Positions 36,496 through 49,849 are shown, numbered from the stretch's first letter. The stretch is 64,000 bases of DNA from Neoarius graeffei (GCF_027579695.1 NC_083583.1:4888542-4952541); one strand, 5' to 3'. Program-made: numbers and translations. The notes: a model not told the origin generated them from the sequence alone.

Positions 36496-38972
36496 TGGCG
36501 TCATGACACCAGCCCATCACTTATTATTTTCCTCTGACAGAAGGACACGGTGTGTGTTATCCCTTCCTCAAGCCGCACTGTGGTATAAATACAGAATAAA
36601 TAACAGCAGCAGCTCTGCTGATTGTAAACGCCGTGCGGGACTGGAGAAAAGCTCGAGGCTTCTCGTGTCCCAGGAGTCGGGTCAGGATCGGAGGCCGCGG
36701 CAGAGCGAGACACGCCCTCACAGGAGAGTGAGAGATTCCCTCGGATTTATTGTGAATCTGCAGGAGAGTGGGAGAGCAGAGGAGGCTCTTCAGGGAGCAG
36801 GCCTGCAGCTGTGGAATGCAGCCCGACGCACATCTGGGGCATCTCCCTGAGAGGGCTTTCATCTCTCTCTGCCGAAGCCCTCCCTCAGATCCCCCCTCGC
36901 TTCAACACACACACACACAGAGCGCTGCCCTTTCACTTCCCTCCACGCTCCTCCTCTCAGCAGAAAAGACAGATCCAGAGTCACGCTAGGTGTTGAAGAG
37001 AAGCACAGACAGACATTCCTCTTCTGAGTGAGGCTGAGAACCTCAAAGTGCCTGATAAATCTCTCAAAAAAAAAAAAAAAGCCCCTGGGACTTGGCGTCA
37101 CGGCTGAGACGAGACTTCAGACTGAACACACACAACGTGTGCAAAGGTTTAGAAGCAGAAGAATGCTAGAACTAAAGCATGTCGTATACAAACTGCACTT
37201 GCAATCGAGTTTCCAGCTTCTGTTCAAGAAACACTTTGTGGTAGAGTTAAACCCTTCAAGGACCAAAGTCGAAAAGTGAGTTTCAGTTCCTCAAATGCAT
37301 TCGAATATTAAGAATCAAATTAGCATTAGAGTCCATCAGACATTCATTTTTGTACTGTGTAAAAGACAGGAGGAAAACAAATTCCGTAAAGCAGGTTCCA
37401 CACAGGGTCTTTCAGATGTTCAGGAGTTGTGATGTCATCACATTCACTAGTTATAACGTTTATACGACCCAGCGCTGGTGATGCTAGCTCTCGGCACAGT
37501 CCTCGCACTCGTATTATCACAGACTGATCCTGCCCCCTGCTGGCAGGCCACTTTCTCTCCATGAAGTGACCAGGTTCATTTCGCCAAAATGTTCAGGAAA
37601 ATTATGTTCAGCAAATACTGACTGCAAAATCATCTGAAACTTTCACATTTATCATCTTGCATGGCATCTTCCTCCGTCTCGTAAGAACAGTATCATGCGG
37701 ACGAACGAGATGTGATCATTTCAATGTCCTGAGGGTCGCTTTTCTCCATTTTGGGACCGTTATCCTCCCTCTTGAGGTAAACAGTGAGGCTCTACGGAAA
37801 CAGGAAACGGCTGAAAGCGAGGGAGGAGCTTTAACTAATTAGCATAACTATGGAACTGTGTCACACCAAGATAGCGACGCCACCAAGAAAACATCATGAC
37901 TCTGCATCGACGTCAGAGAGTTATGAGTCACAGGGATGTAATTTGTGGTTGACGTTTGCGAATAGATCCATGAAACAAATACATAGATGAATATTTATAT
38001 CTTTTCTCTGTTCTTGCTTTTGTGTTCTCGTTTCTTTCTCTTTAAGATCAAAATATTCGGTGTGTAATTCCATACTCGCTACCGTGGAGTCGAGCGCATG
38101 CATTCTAAGGCTAAAGATAGCTAAGTGCTAGCTAAAACGATTTAGCTATCTGTACAGAAAAGTGACACGTCATCTAACCTTGCTCCATCTTGCAGTTGCA
38201 CTCACGAAGCAGGCTTTCCTTTCTTTTCCACTGGAGGGAGAGCCGAGTCCGCCATGTTCACCCACGCCGATTTGTTTTGGTTAAAAGTAGGTCAAACACG
38301 CCCTAGGTGATATTGGTCACGTGATATTGTTACTCACTCGCTTCGGCGATCTCTGGAATTGTAAAACGCGGGACGCTTTTTATCTCGGCAAAACATTTAC
38401 ACACAGGATACACAATGTGTGTGTGCAGCAGCGAAACATCTCAAAACTCCTACAGCAGTAGAAATAGAACATTTTACCCAGAATTCAACTTTGCAGTCAG
38501 AAACTTTAAACATTCCAGTGTAGGTTTTTGACGTTTGAACACGTAGATATTCTATAAATTCAAATGCAACAGTTCTTGTACGAAATCCTGATGGTGAAAC
38601 TGCATTACGGTGTTCGAATACCACAGCACGATAATAAACCGACTGAGAAGTCAACCGTGATGTTTAGTCGATGCACACCATCTAATCGTGGATGCTGATT
38701 CTGATTTTTAGTCGTAGGTTGGTTTGTTTGTTTTTTTACAAAACATAAATCAGTGTTGAAGCTAGCTAACTTAGCTAATCTTAGTCATGAGGAGATAGTG
38801 GTTGCCATAGTAACATGACATTTCGACAGGTTTGGGCACTGTAAATTGAGACTAATCCTGGAATACTGTTCATGTGTCTAATTTGAGCTCGTTAAGTAAT
38901 CTAACGTTAGTGATTAGTGTGGCACGAGGATCCGCGGGTGTTTCTTAATTTGCATATTTATGAATACGTATT
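36496..38972. other. Intron 3 middle interval
   Basis: Even-composition DNA with no microsatellite except small CA runs. The stretch 38140-38345 (catctaaccttgctccatct, tggtcacgtgatattg) looks like a fragment of a dispersed repeat. No exon signature was seen. Confidence 0.4.
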
Positions 38973-40228
38973 CAGTGGTGCTTGAAAGTTTGTGAACCCT
39001 TTAGAATTTTCTATATTTCTACATAAATATGACCTAAAACATCATCAGATTTTCACACGAGTCCTAAAAGTAGATAAAAAGAACCCAGTTAAACAAATGA
39101 GACAAAAATATTATACTTGGTCATTTATTTATTGAGGAAAATGATCCAATATTACATATCTGTGAGTGGCAAAAGTATGTGAACCTCTAGGATTAGCAGT
39201 TAATTTGAAGGTGAAATTAGAGTCAGGTGTTTTCAATCAATGGGATGACAATCAGGTGTGAGTGGGCACCCTGTTTTATTTAAAGAACAGTCTGATCTTC
39301 ACAACACATGTTTGTGGAAGTGTATCATGGCACGAACAAAGGAGATTTCTGAGGACCTCAGAAAAAGCGTTGTTGATGCTCATCAGGCTGGAAAAGGTTA
39401 CAAAACCATCTCTAAAGAGTTTGGACTCCACCAATCCACAGTCAGACAGATTGTGTACAAATGGAGGAAATTCAAGACCATTGTTACCCTCCCCAGGAGT
39501 GGTCAACCAACAAAGATCACTCCAAGAGCAAGGCGTGTAATAGTCGGCGAGGTCACAAAGGACCCCAGGGTAACTTCTAAGCAACTGAAGGCCTCTCTCA
39601 CATTGGTTAACGTTAAATGTTCATGAGTCCACCATCAGGAGAACACTGAACAACAATGGTGCGCATGGCAGGGTTGCAAGGAGAAAGCCACTGCTCTCCA
39701 AAAAGAACATTGCTGCTCATCTGCAGTTTGCTAAACATCACGTGGACAAGCCAGAAGGCTATTGGAAAAATGTTTTGTGGACAGATGAGACCAAAATAGA
39801 ACTTTTTGGTTTAAATGAGAAGCGTTATGTTTGGAGAAAGGAAAACACTGCATTCCAGCATAAGAACCTCATCCCATCTGTGAAACATGGTGGTGGTAGT
39901 ATCATGGTTTGGGCCTGTTTTGCTGCATCTGGGCCAGGACGGCTTGCCATCATTGATGGAACAATGAATTCTGAATTATACCAGCGAATTCTAAAGGAAA
40001 ATGTCAGGACATCTGTCCATGAACTGAAATTCCTCCAAGCCGGTGTGCAGGACTGATCAACAGTTACCGCAAACATTTAGTTGCAGTTATTGCTGCACGA
40101 GGGGGTCACACCAGGTCCTGAAAGCAAAGGTTCACATACTTTTGCCACTCACAGATATGTAATATTGGATCATTTTCCTCAATAAATAAACGACCAAGTA
40201 TAATATTTTTGTCTCATTTGTTTAACTG
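38973..40228 (+). mobile_element. Tc1/mariner element, deleted copy (cagtggtgcttgaaag family)
   Basis: The left end cagtggtgcttgaaagtttg matches the element at 54309-55909. The transposase begins at 39328 (MARTKEISEDLRKSVVDAHQ) with an intact paired-like HTH region. It changes frame near 39613 and resumes through VLWTDETKIELF (first Asp). About 230 bases are missing at about 40030, removing the second Asp and the Glu. The outer 3' inverted repeat is also missing after tttaactg at 40228. This copy is therefore dead and probably not mobilisable. Confidence 0.92.
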
Positions 40229-40459
40229 ATGGCATTGGTAATGAGAATAAAGGTGGAAAGATGCTTCTGGAACTTTTTGTTGGTCATTTACTGAGTACAG
40301 TATTACAATATTATTCTATATAATTTTGGAAAGTACTGAAAGTTATTTGCAAATAATTTCTTGCCCTCTTTCAACTTCGTGTGTCTGAATGACTCATCAG
40401 CGAAACGCTGAGCTGTACTAAGACTCACAGTGATGTGTTTTCTTTCCATTGCGTCACAG

Positions 40460-40777
40460 ATCCAGAATCCCTCATGGATCGGAGGGAGCAGTGCAGCGTC
40501 CCCGGTGCCAGGCTGCGTCGTTCCGTGTGACTCTGTGACTTCCTGTATGACCCCTCACCCCCACGCTGCGAGCGGAGTGTCCGACTTCCTGGGCGTGCCC
40601 AGTCCTGGAGGTCACATGGGACAAAGCCACATGGGAAGTCTGTTCGGGAGTCCAGGCATGAGCCCCGGCATCAACGGATACGATCTGAACATGGACCCTG
40701 ACCGGAAGTCGTCCAGCATCGCCGCTCTGCGCATGAAAGCCAAGGAACACAGTGCAGCCATCTCCTGGGCCACATGA
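40460..40777 (+). CDS. alx4: alx4 coding exon 4 (C-terminal region with OAR motif)
   Basis: It encodes residues 281-385 and the TGA stop at 40775-40777. It begins IQNPSWIGG after acceptor gcgtcacag and has the ALX4-like [29 protein letters not shown] and [12 protein letters not shown]. It ends [13 protein letters not shown]. The OAR (otp/aristaless/rax) motif [18 protein letters not shown] is at residues 364-381; in paired-class proteins it modulates transactivation and DNA binding. With the other exons the protein is 385 residues, somewhat shorter than human ALX4 mainly in the low-complexity N-terminal half. Confidence 0.97.
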   Translation: MQNPSWIGGSSAASPVPGCVVPCDSVTSCMTPHPHAASGVSDFLGVPSPGGHMGQSHMGSLFGSPGMSPGINGYDLNMDPDRKSSSIAALRMKAKEHSAAISWAT

Positions 40778-41160
40778 TCACCCAGATGCTCCGGCACGGT
40801 CGCTCGTACTGTTCTTTAACAACACAGCGAGAGAAACAAGACGGTGAAGAGGACAAAAACGCGAGCATGGGTGAATCCCAGAGCAACCACGATGCCACGT
40901 GTGGCAAAGGACAAAGACGGTGAGGGAGTGGACTGACTCAGAGAACAGAAAACTGATATTATTATTATTATAATTATTGTTTAAAAAAAAAACCATGATG
41001 GAAAGAAAACCTCTTAAGCAAGACAATCATTTAAGATCAATCTGATCATCTGAGTAATGAGAATTAACCAAAATGAGTTGTAGTTCGTCTACCAATGAAG
41101 GATTTGTAGCTTCTGGGGGGAAAAAAAAACTTCAAAAATGAAACAAAAATAAAAGCAACC
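40778..41160 (+). other. alx4: Probable alx4 3' UTR with candidate AATAAA at 41148
   Basis: Sequence after the stop includes an ATT/TTA patch near 40957-40979 and an AATAAA at 41148-41153. Actual polyadenylation could be further downstream; the signal is only one of several in AT-rich DNA. Confidence 0.35.
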
Positions 41161-42455
41161 CCTGCATTTATCAGAAGAACCTGTAGGTCCTAGTTGTAAA
41201 GAGTAACTGTACAGAAACAGGCCTGAGGGTGTCAATATTTTTACTACTTTACAGACAAATCGTTTCCCAAATGTCCAAAAAGGATGACGATCAAAAACAT
41301 TTACGCTTAATTTAATGCATATTTTTTAAAAAAATCTCAAACACAACTTTCTTTTCCATTTTGGCAAAATTTACACTTACAAATCGTTGAGATCATTCTA
41401 CATTGCACTGAAGAGTTTTCTTACGTCTAACAGCGGTGTGTGCGTCATGCAGCGAGTCCCGCCGAGCGGAAAGCATTCGTACGCAGTGTGTGATGGTGAG
41501 AGAGTGACCCTGGACGTACTCCCGAAGGAACACCAGACAACTTACAGGAAGGCGGATTTGAAAATCGGCTTCACACTTTATGCCTCTCAACCCAACAAAA
41601 ATTGCACATCGCAGAAGAACAGAGAGAGAGAGCGAGATCGGTGCTGTTGGAACGCACGATTTAATGCACCCTTATCATCAGTGGTAGATTTAGCGACTTG
41701 ACAGAAGACAGCTGATGACAAAGTTCTGTCAGTGTGAGAGATTTTGGATAATGCAAAAACTGTTGTTACAAAATTAATCTCCAATCCACCAATAGGAGGA
41801 CAGAAAACCTCCGTGATGGCTACAAATACAGTTCTAGCGACATCATCAACATAATGTGCTAAGCTAATGGACTGAAGAAAAAAAAACCCTCCTTATTACC
41901 TCAAGCTCAGTTTGAAGAACGTATGTGTTTAAGCGAGTTTAAATTTCCCGATGACGTACGCAGCATCGTACGCAGACATGCTCTTTAAAACACAGGTCTA
42001 TCGTAAGCGGATCTTCATCGTACTGTATAATCGTATAATCTGGCACGGCGAACACACATCATTACAGTCTGCTCAAAGAAATCGATGAGATTTTATTCAG
42101 GTCCCTAAAGCGTGACGAGGACTAATCTTAACGAAGCACTGAAACGTCATCATGGAAACTTGAAAATAATAAGTTCAATCTGAATTAATCTGAAACATAT
42201 TTTTGAGACGAGTGGAGACATTACACAAAACTACCGATTCTGTTTACTGTAATTCTGTTGATTTTCAAACAATTGGAAGTCTGCGCTTTTTCCTAGCCCC
42301 GTCCACAAGTCGTAACTCAGCTCAGATACACCTCATAGGTGTGGAAATCGCAGCAATGTGGAGGACGATGGGTAATTTGCTTAGTCGTACAACATGGTCT
42401 TGTGGAAAGAGCTTTTTTTATTTAAAAAAAAAAAAAGTTTAAGGTGAATCTTCTT
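41161..42455. other. Intergenic interval after alx4
   Basis: No recognised gene. An open frame crossing 41438-41701 has no known domain, and its Arg/Glu end comes from a short GA run. Confidence 0.45.
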
Positions 42456-42656
42456 CTGGGGAAGCCGTGGCCTAATGGTTAGAGAAGCAGCTTTGGGAAC
42501 AAAAGGTTGCTGGTTTGATTCCCTGGACCAGCAGGAATGGCTGAAGTGCCCTTCAGCAAGGTACAGTACTTAACCCCCCCAACTGCTGCTCTGGGTGTGC
42601 TGTATGTCGCTCTGGATAAGAGCGTTTGCTAAATGCCTGTAATGCAATGCAATGTA
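42456..42656 (+). mobile_element. V-SINE-like SINE
   Basis: The head ggggaagccgtggcctaatg is followed by the B-box-like ggtttgattccctgg and the tail ctctggataagagcgtttgc and aatgcaatgcaatgtaa. It is close to the copies at 20597 and 27594. Confidence 0.9.
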
Positions 42657-43763
42657 ACCTCAAGCAAGGGCTCAAAGGTGTAACCCTCCTGATGCTTTTC
42701 TTACGTCTTAAAAAAAATCATAATGCATTCCTCTTCTGTGCAGAGTTAGCAATCTGTCACACATTATTAAAAAAAAAGTGCTCAAGCCATTTTCCCCCAA
42801 TTCATGAGCTCCCAGGTGAGAGGGCTCTAAAAGCAGACCGAAGCTGTACATTAGCAAGTTGATGGGTTTGTTGAAAGATATTACCCGTTTCTACATCTCA
42901 ATCCAAGTTTATTTTCTCTCCCGGAGAGGATCAGGGCAGGATATTTAACCTGAAGTGACAACGTGTGCTTCTGAGAGCTCGGTCAGGGTTTTTATACAGC
43001 AATCGCAATAAAGTCAAACACCATCACGGCTTGGAGAGAGACAGGATTTCTGGAAAGATCATGAATGAAGAGTGTAATTTGACAGTGGTTTGGGACATTA
43101 GGCAGAAAAAAAAAAAATCTCACTACACAAACTATAACCTGCTCTCCGTGCCAGATTTTTTCAAATTCAGACTAAAGAAGACATTTTGCTGAAAGACCTC
43201 CGGGGCGTTATCGGAGTACATGATCTTCCAGAGCGATGCGGGTAAACATTTAGATGCAGTCCCTCGGAAAATGAGAAATGTTCAGCAGTCCACACACTAA
43301 TTTGACACCATGTCTCATTCTGGACTTGAGTATCTTTATCATCAGAAATTTTACTCAACACGAGTTAAAAGCGATAACTTTTGAGTCAGAATTCCATCGT
43401 AATTTGCTCTGGGGTTTTTTCCTCCCTCCCTTTCTTTCTTCCGGATTCTAGATATAGATCAGTTAAAAACAAATCTGTTTTAAATTTGGGAAGAATCCGA
43501 TATGTGTTTAAACAGGTCATTTCCAGTTTATAAATGAGAACCATGTTTGGGTCATCTAACAGGGAGGCTTTTCAGAATCCCTGGTTTCCAAACGTCGTGG
43601 TTTTTATCGCGTTCGTAAACAGAGATGAGCGATCAGCGCCGGTGTTTAACACTTCCACACTCTCGCTTGAGGTCAAAGTATGAAGTAGATGATACTAAAA
43701 GAAAAAGAAAGACAAGGAGAGGAAAGGAAGCATACTCGGTTGAAATGAGTTTACATCCTGATA
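42657..43763. other. Intergenic interval, no gene recognised
   Basis: Unassigned DNA. The portion 43005-43200 is even in composition and free of simple repeats, without a coding signature. Confidence 0.4.
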
Positions 43764-44574
43764 GGGGCAATTCCATGTAAATGTCAACCTCACCATGCAA
43801 AAATAAAGCAGCATGTAATACATCAAAACCACTCCCAGAGATATCACCTAGGCCTGTATTTTACAGATGTGAATAAGTTGAACCAATTTGTAACCAACCT
43901 AATATGTCACTGTCAGTCTTTCTTTCTTATAATGTAAAACCCAATCTAAAATCAACTTTGATCATGTACAATTCTATATTATTCCCACAAGCCACAGAAA
44001 TGTATGCTAAAATCCACAAAACAGCAAAACAATAGCCATCCTAAATATTATTTAAGAACTTTGATAGTTTTAGCTGATATTTAGAGAGTTTTTCAAAGGG
44101 TTATGGTGGTTAAACTGCTGATTTTCTAAACATATGCCATGTCTATTTCAGACGCGTCACATCCATAACGGAATTTCGTCGCATCCATAACGCTGACTTT
44201 TCCTTCCGAAACTCTGCATGAAATACAAAATATTTTAAACAAAGATTTTTTAATATTCACCTTGGACCCCTCTATCAAATGGATATCTCCATTTCGACAT
44301 TAGGTTTACAATTTCACAGAGTTTGATAAAAATGTACAGTCACCCAAGAAAAGTGATACTTTTTCTGTCGCATCCATAACGCATCTTTTATTGGCGTTTT
44401 CTGGCATGCCCTAGATGTACTATGGGAATTGTTCTTGTTCTATCACTTCTCCAGTATGGTACAGCCTTAAAATATGCAACACCTGTTTAAATACTGGGAG
44501 ACGATAAAACATGCACCGGGTCATTTGTTGCCATTTTGAGTTCAAGTGTCACGTCCATAACGCTGGAATTGCTC
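43764..44574. mobile_element. MITE with TIR ggggcaattcca and internal CATAACG repeats
   Basis: The left end ggggcaattccatg and the right end gctggaattgctc are inverted repeats of about 11 bases. Inside, catccataacg or cgtccataacg occurs four times (near 44161, 44183, 44370 and 44553). There is no transposase. Target duplication and superfamily are unclear. Confidence 0.65.
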
Positions 44575-45290
44575 ACATATAAGATTTCTCGGTTATGAAA
44601 TTTCAGATACGTGACTGAAAGGAGACAATAGTGACCTTTTAATCATTAGCTTAGCCATTAACAATTACTTTATAGCGATAAACAAACATATAAACATCAA
44701 TTAACGCTTCATGTTGACACTTAACTACAGCCATGAACCCTGAACAGATGAGATGCCTGTTTTTAAACATTGTTTTCTTCATTCACATTGATTTTTCCAA
44801 TAAGCCATGTCGTCAGCTCACTAATCAGATCAGAAACTGCTAATTAAATGATCAATCTCTGAAATTTGGTCAAAACTCGTTCCTTGTATGATGCCTGGAC
44901 CGAAATCATTGAATTTGAACAAATGCATGTGATTGGCTGCAACAGCGCATCTGCGCTATGTGTTTAGAAAACTAGCTTCAATTCGATTAACTTCATCGGT
45001 TCTGCTACAGTATTTTTTCGCATTCTCAATCGGTTGCCATGACAACAGAAAGCACATTCATGACATGCGTATCACGGTCGTAGATAATTATTTTGCAAAG
45101 TTAAGGTCTGAAATGTGGCGAAATTCTCAACACGTTTCTGAAGAGTGCTCGAGTTCTCCACTGCAGATCAACTAAATAACATTCAGCAGAAAATGAACCC
45201 ATGGTTTTGCAAACTAATGACGTTTTCTTTGTTTTTCCATCTTTGCCAGACATTTTCTCTTGATTAAACTGACAAAAAAAAAAGATGCGA
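44575..45290. other. Intergenic interval, no gene recognised
   Basis: Unassigned AT-rich DNA. A short frame at 44933-45175 shows no family resemblance. Confidence 0.45.
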
Positions 45291-46760
45291 TGAACAACCC
45301 ATAATTATCTAACGAACCCCTTGAAGAACCCTTTGTTCTTGTAGTGTATGTACTGTATTACCTGGGCAAGGGTTTGGTACAAATTTCAAATTGTTGCTCA
45401 TTATTTTCTTTTTAATACCCAGAACCTGTCAGATGTTTACAATTCAGCTTGGTACTCAAAACACTGTTAGAAAAATGGGTTCTTCAAGGGTTCTTGGCTT
45501 TCTGAAAGGTACTGCTTGGAACCTGTTCTGATAGGGAAACACTGCAGAGAACCAAGAAGAGTTCTACCTGTCCTAAGAGTGTAGTATGATGGCATGATAT
45601 CCAGGTTTTCTGAAATAAAATTCAAGCTTGGTACATGGTTCCATTTTAGACAAAAGGGTTCTTGAAGGGCCTGTTAAGGAGTCACTGGATAATTAAGTGT
45701 TCTCAACTTCTACAAAAAGGTTTCCTGTTAAAAAGCGTTCCAAGTGTAACCCTTTCTTTTTGCGAGCTAAGAACCTTCCATGACCCCTTAAAGAACCCCT
45801 GAAGAACCCATCCCCCCATTATTTTGTTTAATGCCTAGAACCTGTTAGAGGTTCAGAAATCAGCTTGGTACCCGTTCTGATATTGAAACACTACACAAAA
45901 CCTAGAAGGGTTTGAAAGGACACCATGTCCAGGGTTTGGAAAGGTCTTCTGAAATAAACTTAAAGTTGGTACCAATCTTGGGAGAAAAGTGTTCTTGAAA
46001 GGTTCTTTAAGAGTTAAGATCAAGTGTTCTGAGCTTCTAAAAGAGATTTTCTATTAGAAAGAGTTGCAAGTGTAACCTTTTTTTGTTTTGCAATTATCCA
46101 ATGACCCCTTAAAGAACCCTTGAAGAACCCATTTTGCCCCTGTTCATTATTTTTGTTTCATGTCTAGAACCTGTCAGAGGTTCACAAATCAGCTTAGTGC
46201 TTGGTAAATTCTTAGTCAAATGGGTTCTTCAAAGGATTTCAGCTTTCTGGAAGGTTCTGCATGGAACCCATTCTGATATTGAAACACTACATAGATCCTC
46301 GAAGAGTTCAAAAGGACACCATGTCCAAGGTTTGGACAGGTCTTCTGAAATTGAATTCAAGTTGGTTCTTGGTACCAATCTTGGAAAAGTGTTCTTGAAA
46401 GGTTCTTCAAGAGTTAAGAGTAAGTGTTCTGAGCTTCTAGAATAGATTTCATATCAGAAAGAGTTCCAAATGTAACCCCCCTTTTTTTTTTTGGTAATGA
46501 CCCAATGACCCCTTTAAGGAACCCTTCAGGAACTCTTTTTCCTGCTTGTTATTTGTTACCTAGGACCTGATTCTTGGTACTTTGTACAATCTTAGAATCT
46601 AATAATCTAAAAAGTCGTCTCAGAGGGAAGCATAATGACATATCAGGTTTTCTGAAATTAATTCCAGCTTGGTCCAGGGGTCCAATTGCGTTCTTGAAGA
46701 GTTCTTTAAGAGTCAGGTTAGGTTCCTAGCTTTCAAGAAAGGGTTAAATCCAGTTGCATC
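45291..46760. repeat. GGGTTCTT-family array with tandem higher-order units
   Basis: Degenerate words aagggttctt and aaagaacccttgaagaaccc dominate. Landmark phrases recur in order four times: a cattattttgttt...agaacctgt phrase near 45400, 45820, 46143 and 46545; gacaccatgtcc; and ttctgaaataaa. Units are therefore roughly 320-420 bases long. Within each, the GGGTTCTT half is followed by its complement, so single units are imperfect palindromes. Confidence 0.75.
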
Positions 46761-47791
46761 ACTGAATCCAGTTTAGTTTTTGCATTAAAACATGAGCATA
46801 TTGATGTTGCTGATAGTCAGCACTTTTCTAGATCCCTCTAAGAGTTCCTGTTCCATGTAGAACGCCGGGGTTTGTCGCTTTTGGGTTCCTCAGAGGGTGA
46901 AAGCGATGAGATAACGTTTCGGAGTTCTGAGAAAGGATGGTCCACACAGCTGTGCGAGGAACAAATGCAAAACAAACATGCCTCGCTCATGCTCAGCTGT
47001 CAAGGCTCCTCTTTCACGAAGTCACACACTGCACCAGGCTCGCCTCGCTCTCTCATGGTTTCAACGACCGACTCGCGGACGTTCACGAAGTTCTCTTAAT
47101 TATCACCCGGACAACTGCGGATGGAGATTCTGTGACAGAACTGAGATGTCGGTTCTCGACGGCGGTTTATTTTACAACTGGCTTTGGGTGGCTTTCGCAG
47201 CTCAGCCACAAGAACTCAGGTCACTAAAATGACTGTGGGATAATTTCGGTTTAAAAAAAAAAAAAAAAAGCAGGGTTTTTTTTCCTTTTTCTTTTTCAAC
47301 TAAGCATTAAACTCAAACAGATACCTGTGTAAAGATGATTTGTGCAAACAAAAACACACAAAAAAAGAAAAATATGAATGAAGTCCATCTCTGCGTCGTC
47401 CCTTGTCACTTCTAATACTACTGAAGAAGGCATATCCAAGTTCTAGAATAATAATAATAATAATATAATGCTTTGTGTGAGTTTTTGAGCATGTACAATT
47501 TTCTGTGCGTTAAATTTTCTTTTCTTTTTTTTTTTGCTGTTTAGGAGTTGAAAATTGAATTAATTTGTTGTAATTATCCTTGCAAGGAATTTAATATTAT
47601 TTCATGTGTGAGGCTGGGGTTTGTGTTTGGATTTTAGGATTTAAATGTGATTTTTTTTTTTTTGGTGTGATGCATTTTTTTTTTTCCCTCCTCCCAAAGC
47701 TTCCAGCTAAATGTATGGCATTTTAATTAATTATTTACTTCCAAGCTTGTTGATATTCTATATATGAATATGTATTGTGTGTGTATGAGAG

Positions 47792-47823
<32 letters not shown>

Positions 47824-48316
47824 TTTAAACAGTAAGTTATTGCACTTACAAATGTTCTGCTCACAGTAACTGCCCTGGGTTTGATATCACTAATAAGCGG
47901 TTTATAATCAAGCGCCAACATTTAGCGTCATTGATTATTATTTTTGTTTCCTCATTGTCCCAAAATTGTCTTAGACAACTGTAATTACACATGACTCAGC
48001 TACAAATCACAGCGTTTCTGAAATCCCATCCAAAGCTCCCACTGGTTTTATGTGAGCCTTTTTTTTTTTTTTAACCCCAGGACAATTCCCACTCAACAGA
48101 CTATTTTAAGATCTTGGCTTGTGAAATCGCCTGCATTCTCAAAGCACCACCATTCCTCTTCCATTCTCTAATAAATTGGACTAATGGAGTTCCAGCGGAG
48201 AGAAGAGGCAGCGTGGGTTTGACCGTCTTCCAGCAACGGGGAAAAGAACATTACATTCTAACCAGTGTTGGGGAAGGGAGCTCTGCTTGTTTTAACATAT
48301 TTTATTTGATGCTTTG

Positions 48317-48353
<37 letters not shown>

Positions 48354-48490
48354 TTTTTTTTCCCCCGTTTAGATACTGATCAATAAAAACCTTAACATTA
48401 ACTCACCTTTCGTTGGGTGTGCTCTTCCTCAGGATAAAAGTTCTTAAAAACTTAAGAAAAAAAACCCAAAAAACACTTCACGTGGTGCTG
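46761..48490. other. Intergenic interval with simple repeats
   Basis: Contains poly-A/T tracts, a GA run (about 47805-47822) and a GT run (about 48318-48343). The stretch 48110-48300 is even in composition and repeat-free and could be conserved noncoding DNA. No gene recognised. Confidence 0.4.
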
Positions 48491-48870
48491 TTACAGAAAA
48501 ATAATCAACGACACGCGTACAAGTGTCATGAAGCGGAGTCAAGCTGATGAACAGCACTTCCTGAAGTGTTTTATTTCTCTGACACAGTGATTTACCACTG
48601 ATTGCGATTTCTATTTAGTTTTTATCCATTTATAGTTGCGTTTCATGTTAGTGCCCGTTATAGCAGCTATAAACAGTAGTTTCTTCATCTCTCTCTCTCT
48701 TTACCTCTCATGCAGCTTGTCATGTTACACAGAAACCACAACAGCATCCTGAAGACAACACCAGGACCGACACTGGAGACTCCTTCCATAAATGTTAAAT
48801 AAGCACTGCCTGAGAAAATATCAACAATTATTCATAACATTTAATTGGTTCATAGTTAAACAAGCGTCCT
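48475..48870. repeat. Possible MITE-like repeat (gctgttacagaaaaataatca)
   Basis: Begins gtgctgttacagaaaaataatcaac, close to the left end at 31430, and shares tgaagtgttttatttctc and tttatagttgcgttt with DNA near 61755-61862. The right end is not clear. Confidence 0.4.
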
Positions 48871-49849
48871 CTGTATAGGTCCCTGTGAATGAGCTGTTGC
48901 TATAGGAACGATGAGAACAGCTCATCAAGATGTGTTCTCTAGTTTTCTCTGTTTCTCCCTCACACACTTCTCATAAAGTAGACCCGTTTAAACCCCAAGC
49001 AATTGCAACACTCCCACAAAACGCTCGCTTGGACTAAATAACAGACACTTCATAAAGCAAAGGGCTGCAGACAATCTGGCTCTCGCTACGTAATTGGTCA
49101 TTCGCTGACATTTCCAATACCCGAGTCATTGCTGAAACCTCCTCCTCCTTACCAGATTCTCTCTCTCTCTCTCTCTGTGTGTCAGGGAACAGGCAGAGCA
49201 CGAATACATTTCTCTTCACAAGTTCACTCCCCATAGAGATGAAATGCATTTATCTCAGACATGCAGGCTCCTGCACTTAAATCATTCACAGAGCTCAGAC
49301 ATCTGCTCCATCCCTAGACAACAGAAACCATAAAAAAAAAAAACCACACACAACACACACACAAAACACTGCTTAGTTTTAACTTCACAATGTCACTCAG
49401 GCATGCTTTAGAAAAGGGTTGCTTGTTGCTTGAAAAAGGTAATTAATAAATAAATAAATTACAAGTGGCAAAAGAGTTTAAAGAAACATTTATTTTAAAA
49501 AAAAAGAGAGAGAAAATGCAGACTTATCTGGAATCTTGTTAATCGATGACGTATTTTTTTTTTGTAAACTTTTAATGAGGAACGTTCATAAACATGTCAG
49601 TCCAGACAAGACACGCGACTCAATATTTATTCTATTGATTGTCTAAAATAATAATCATAATAACATTTATATATTAAAAAAAAAAAAAACCTTCACACAG
49701 ACTGATATTTTACAAGCAATAAAGCGAAATGCGACGACAGACTAAAGACCGCAGTATTTACAGACGTGCCAGCATTGAAGGCGAACAAGAACCTTAGCAA
49801 GTGGGAAATTTAAAAAAGAAAAAAAAAAAAATCCAGAATTTTACCACTA
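48871..49849. other. Intergenic interval, no gene recognised
   Basis: Contains a CT run near 49158-49176 and poly-A tracts. No coding or RNA signature. Confidence 0.45.

Noticed and set aside
41387-41701. 104-residue frame downstream of alx4
   Set aside because: No recognised domain and its C-terminal Arg/Glu stretch is a GA repeat; no splice or promoter context supports it.
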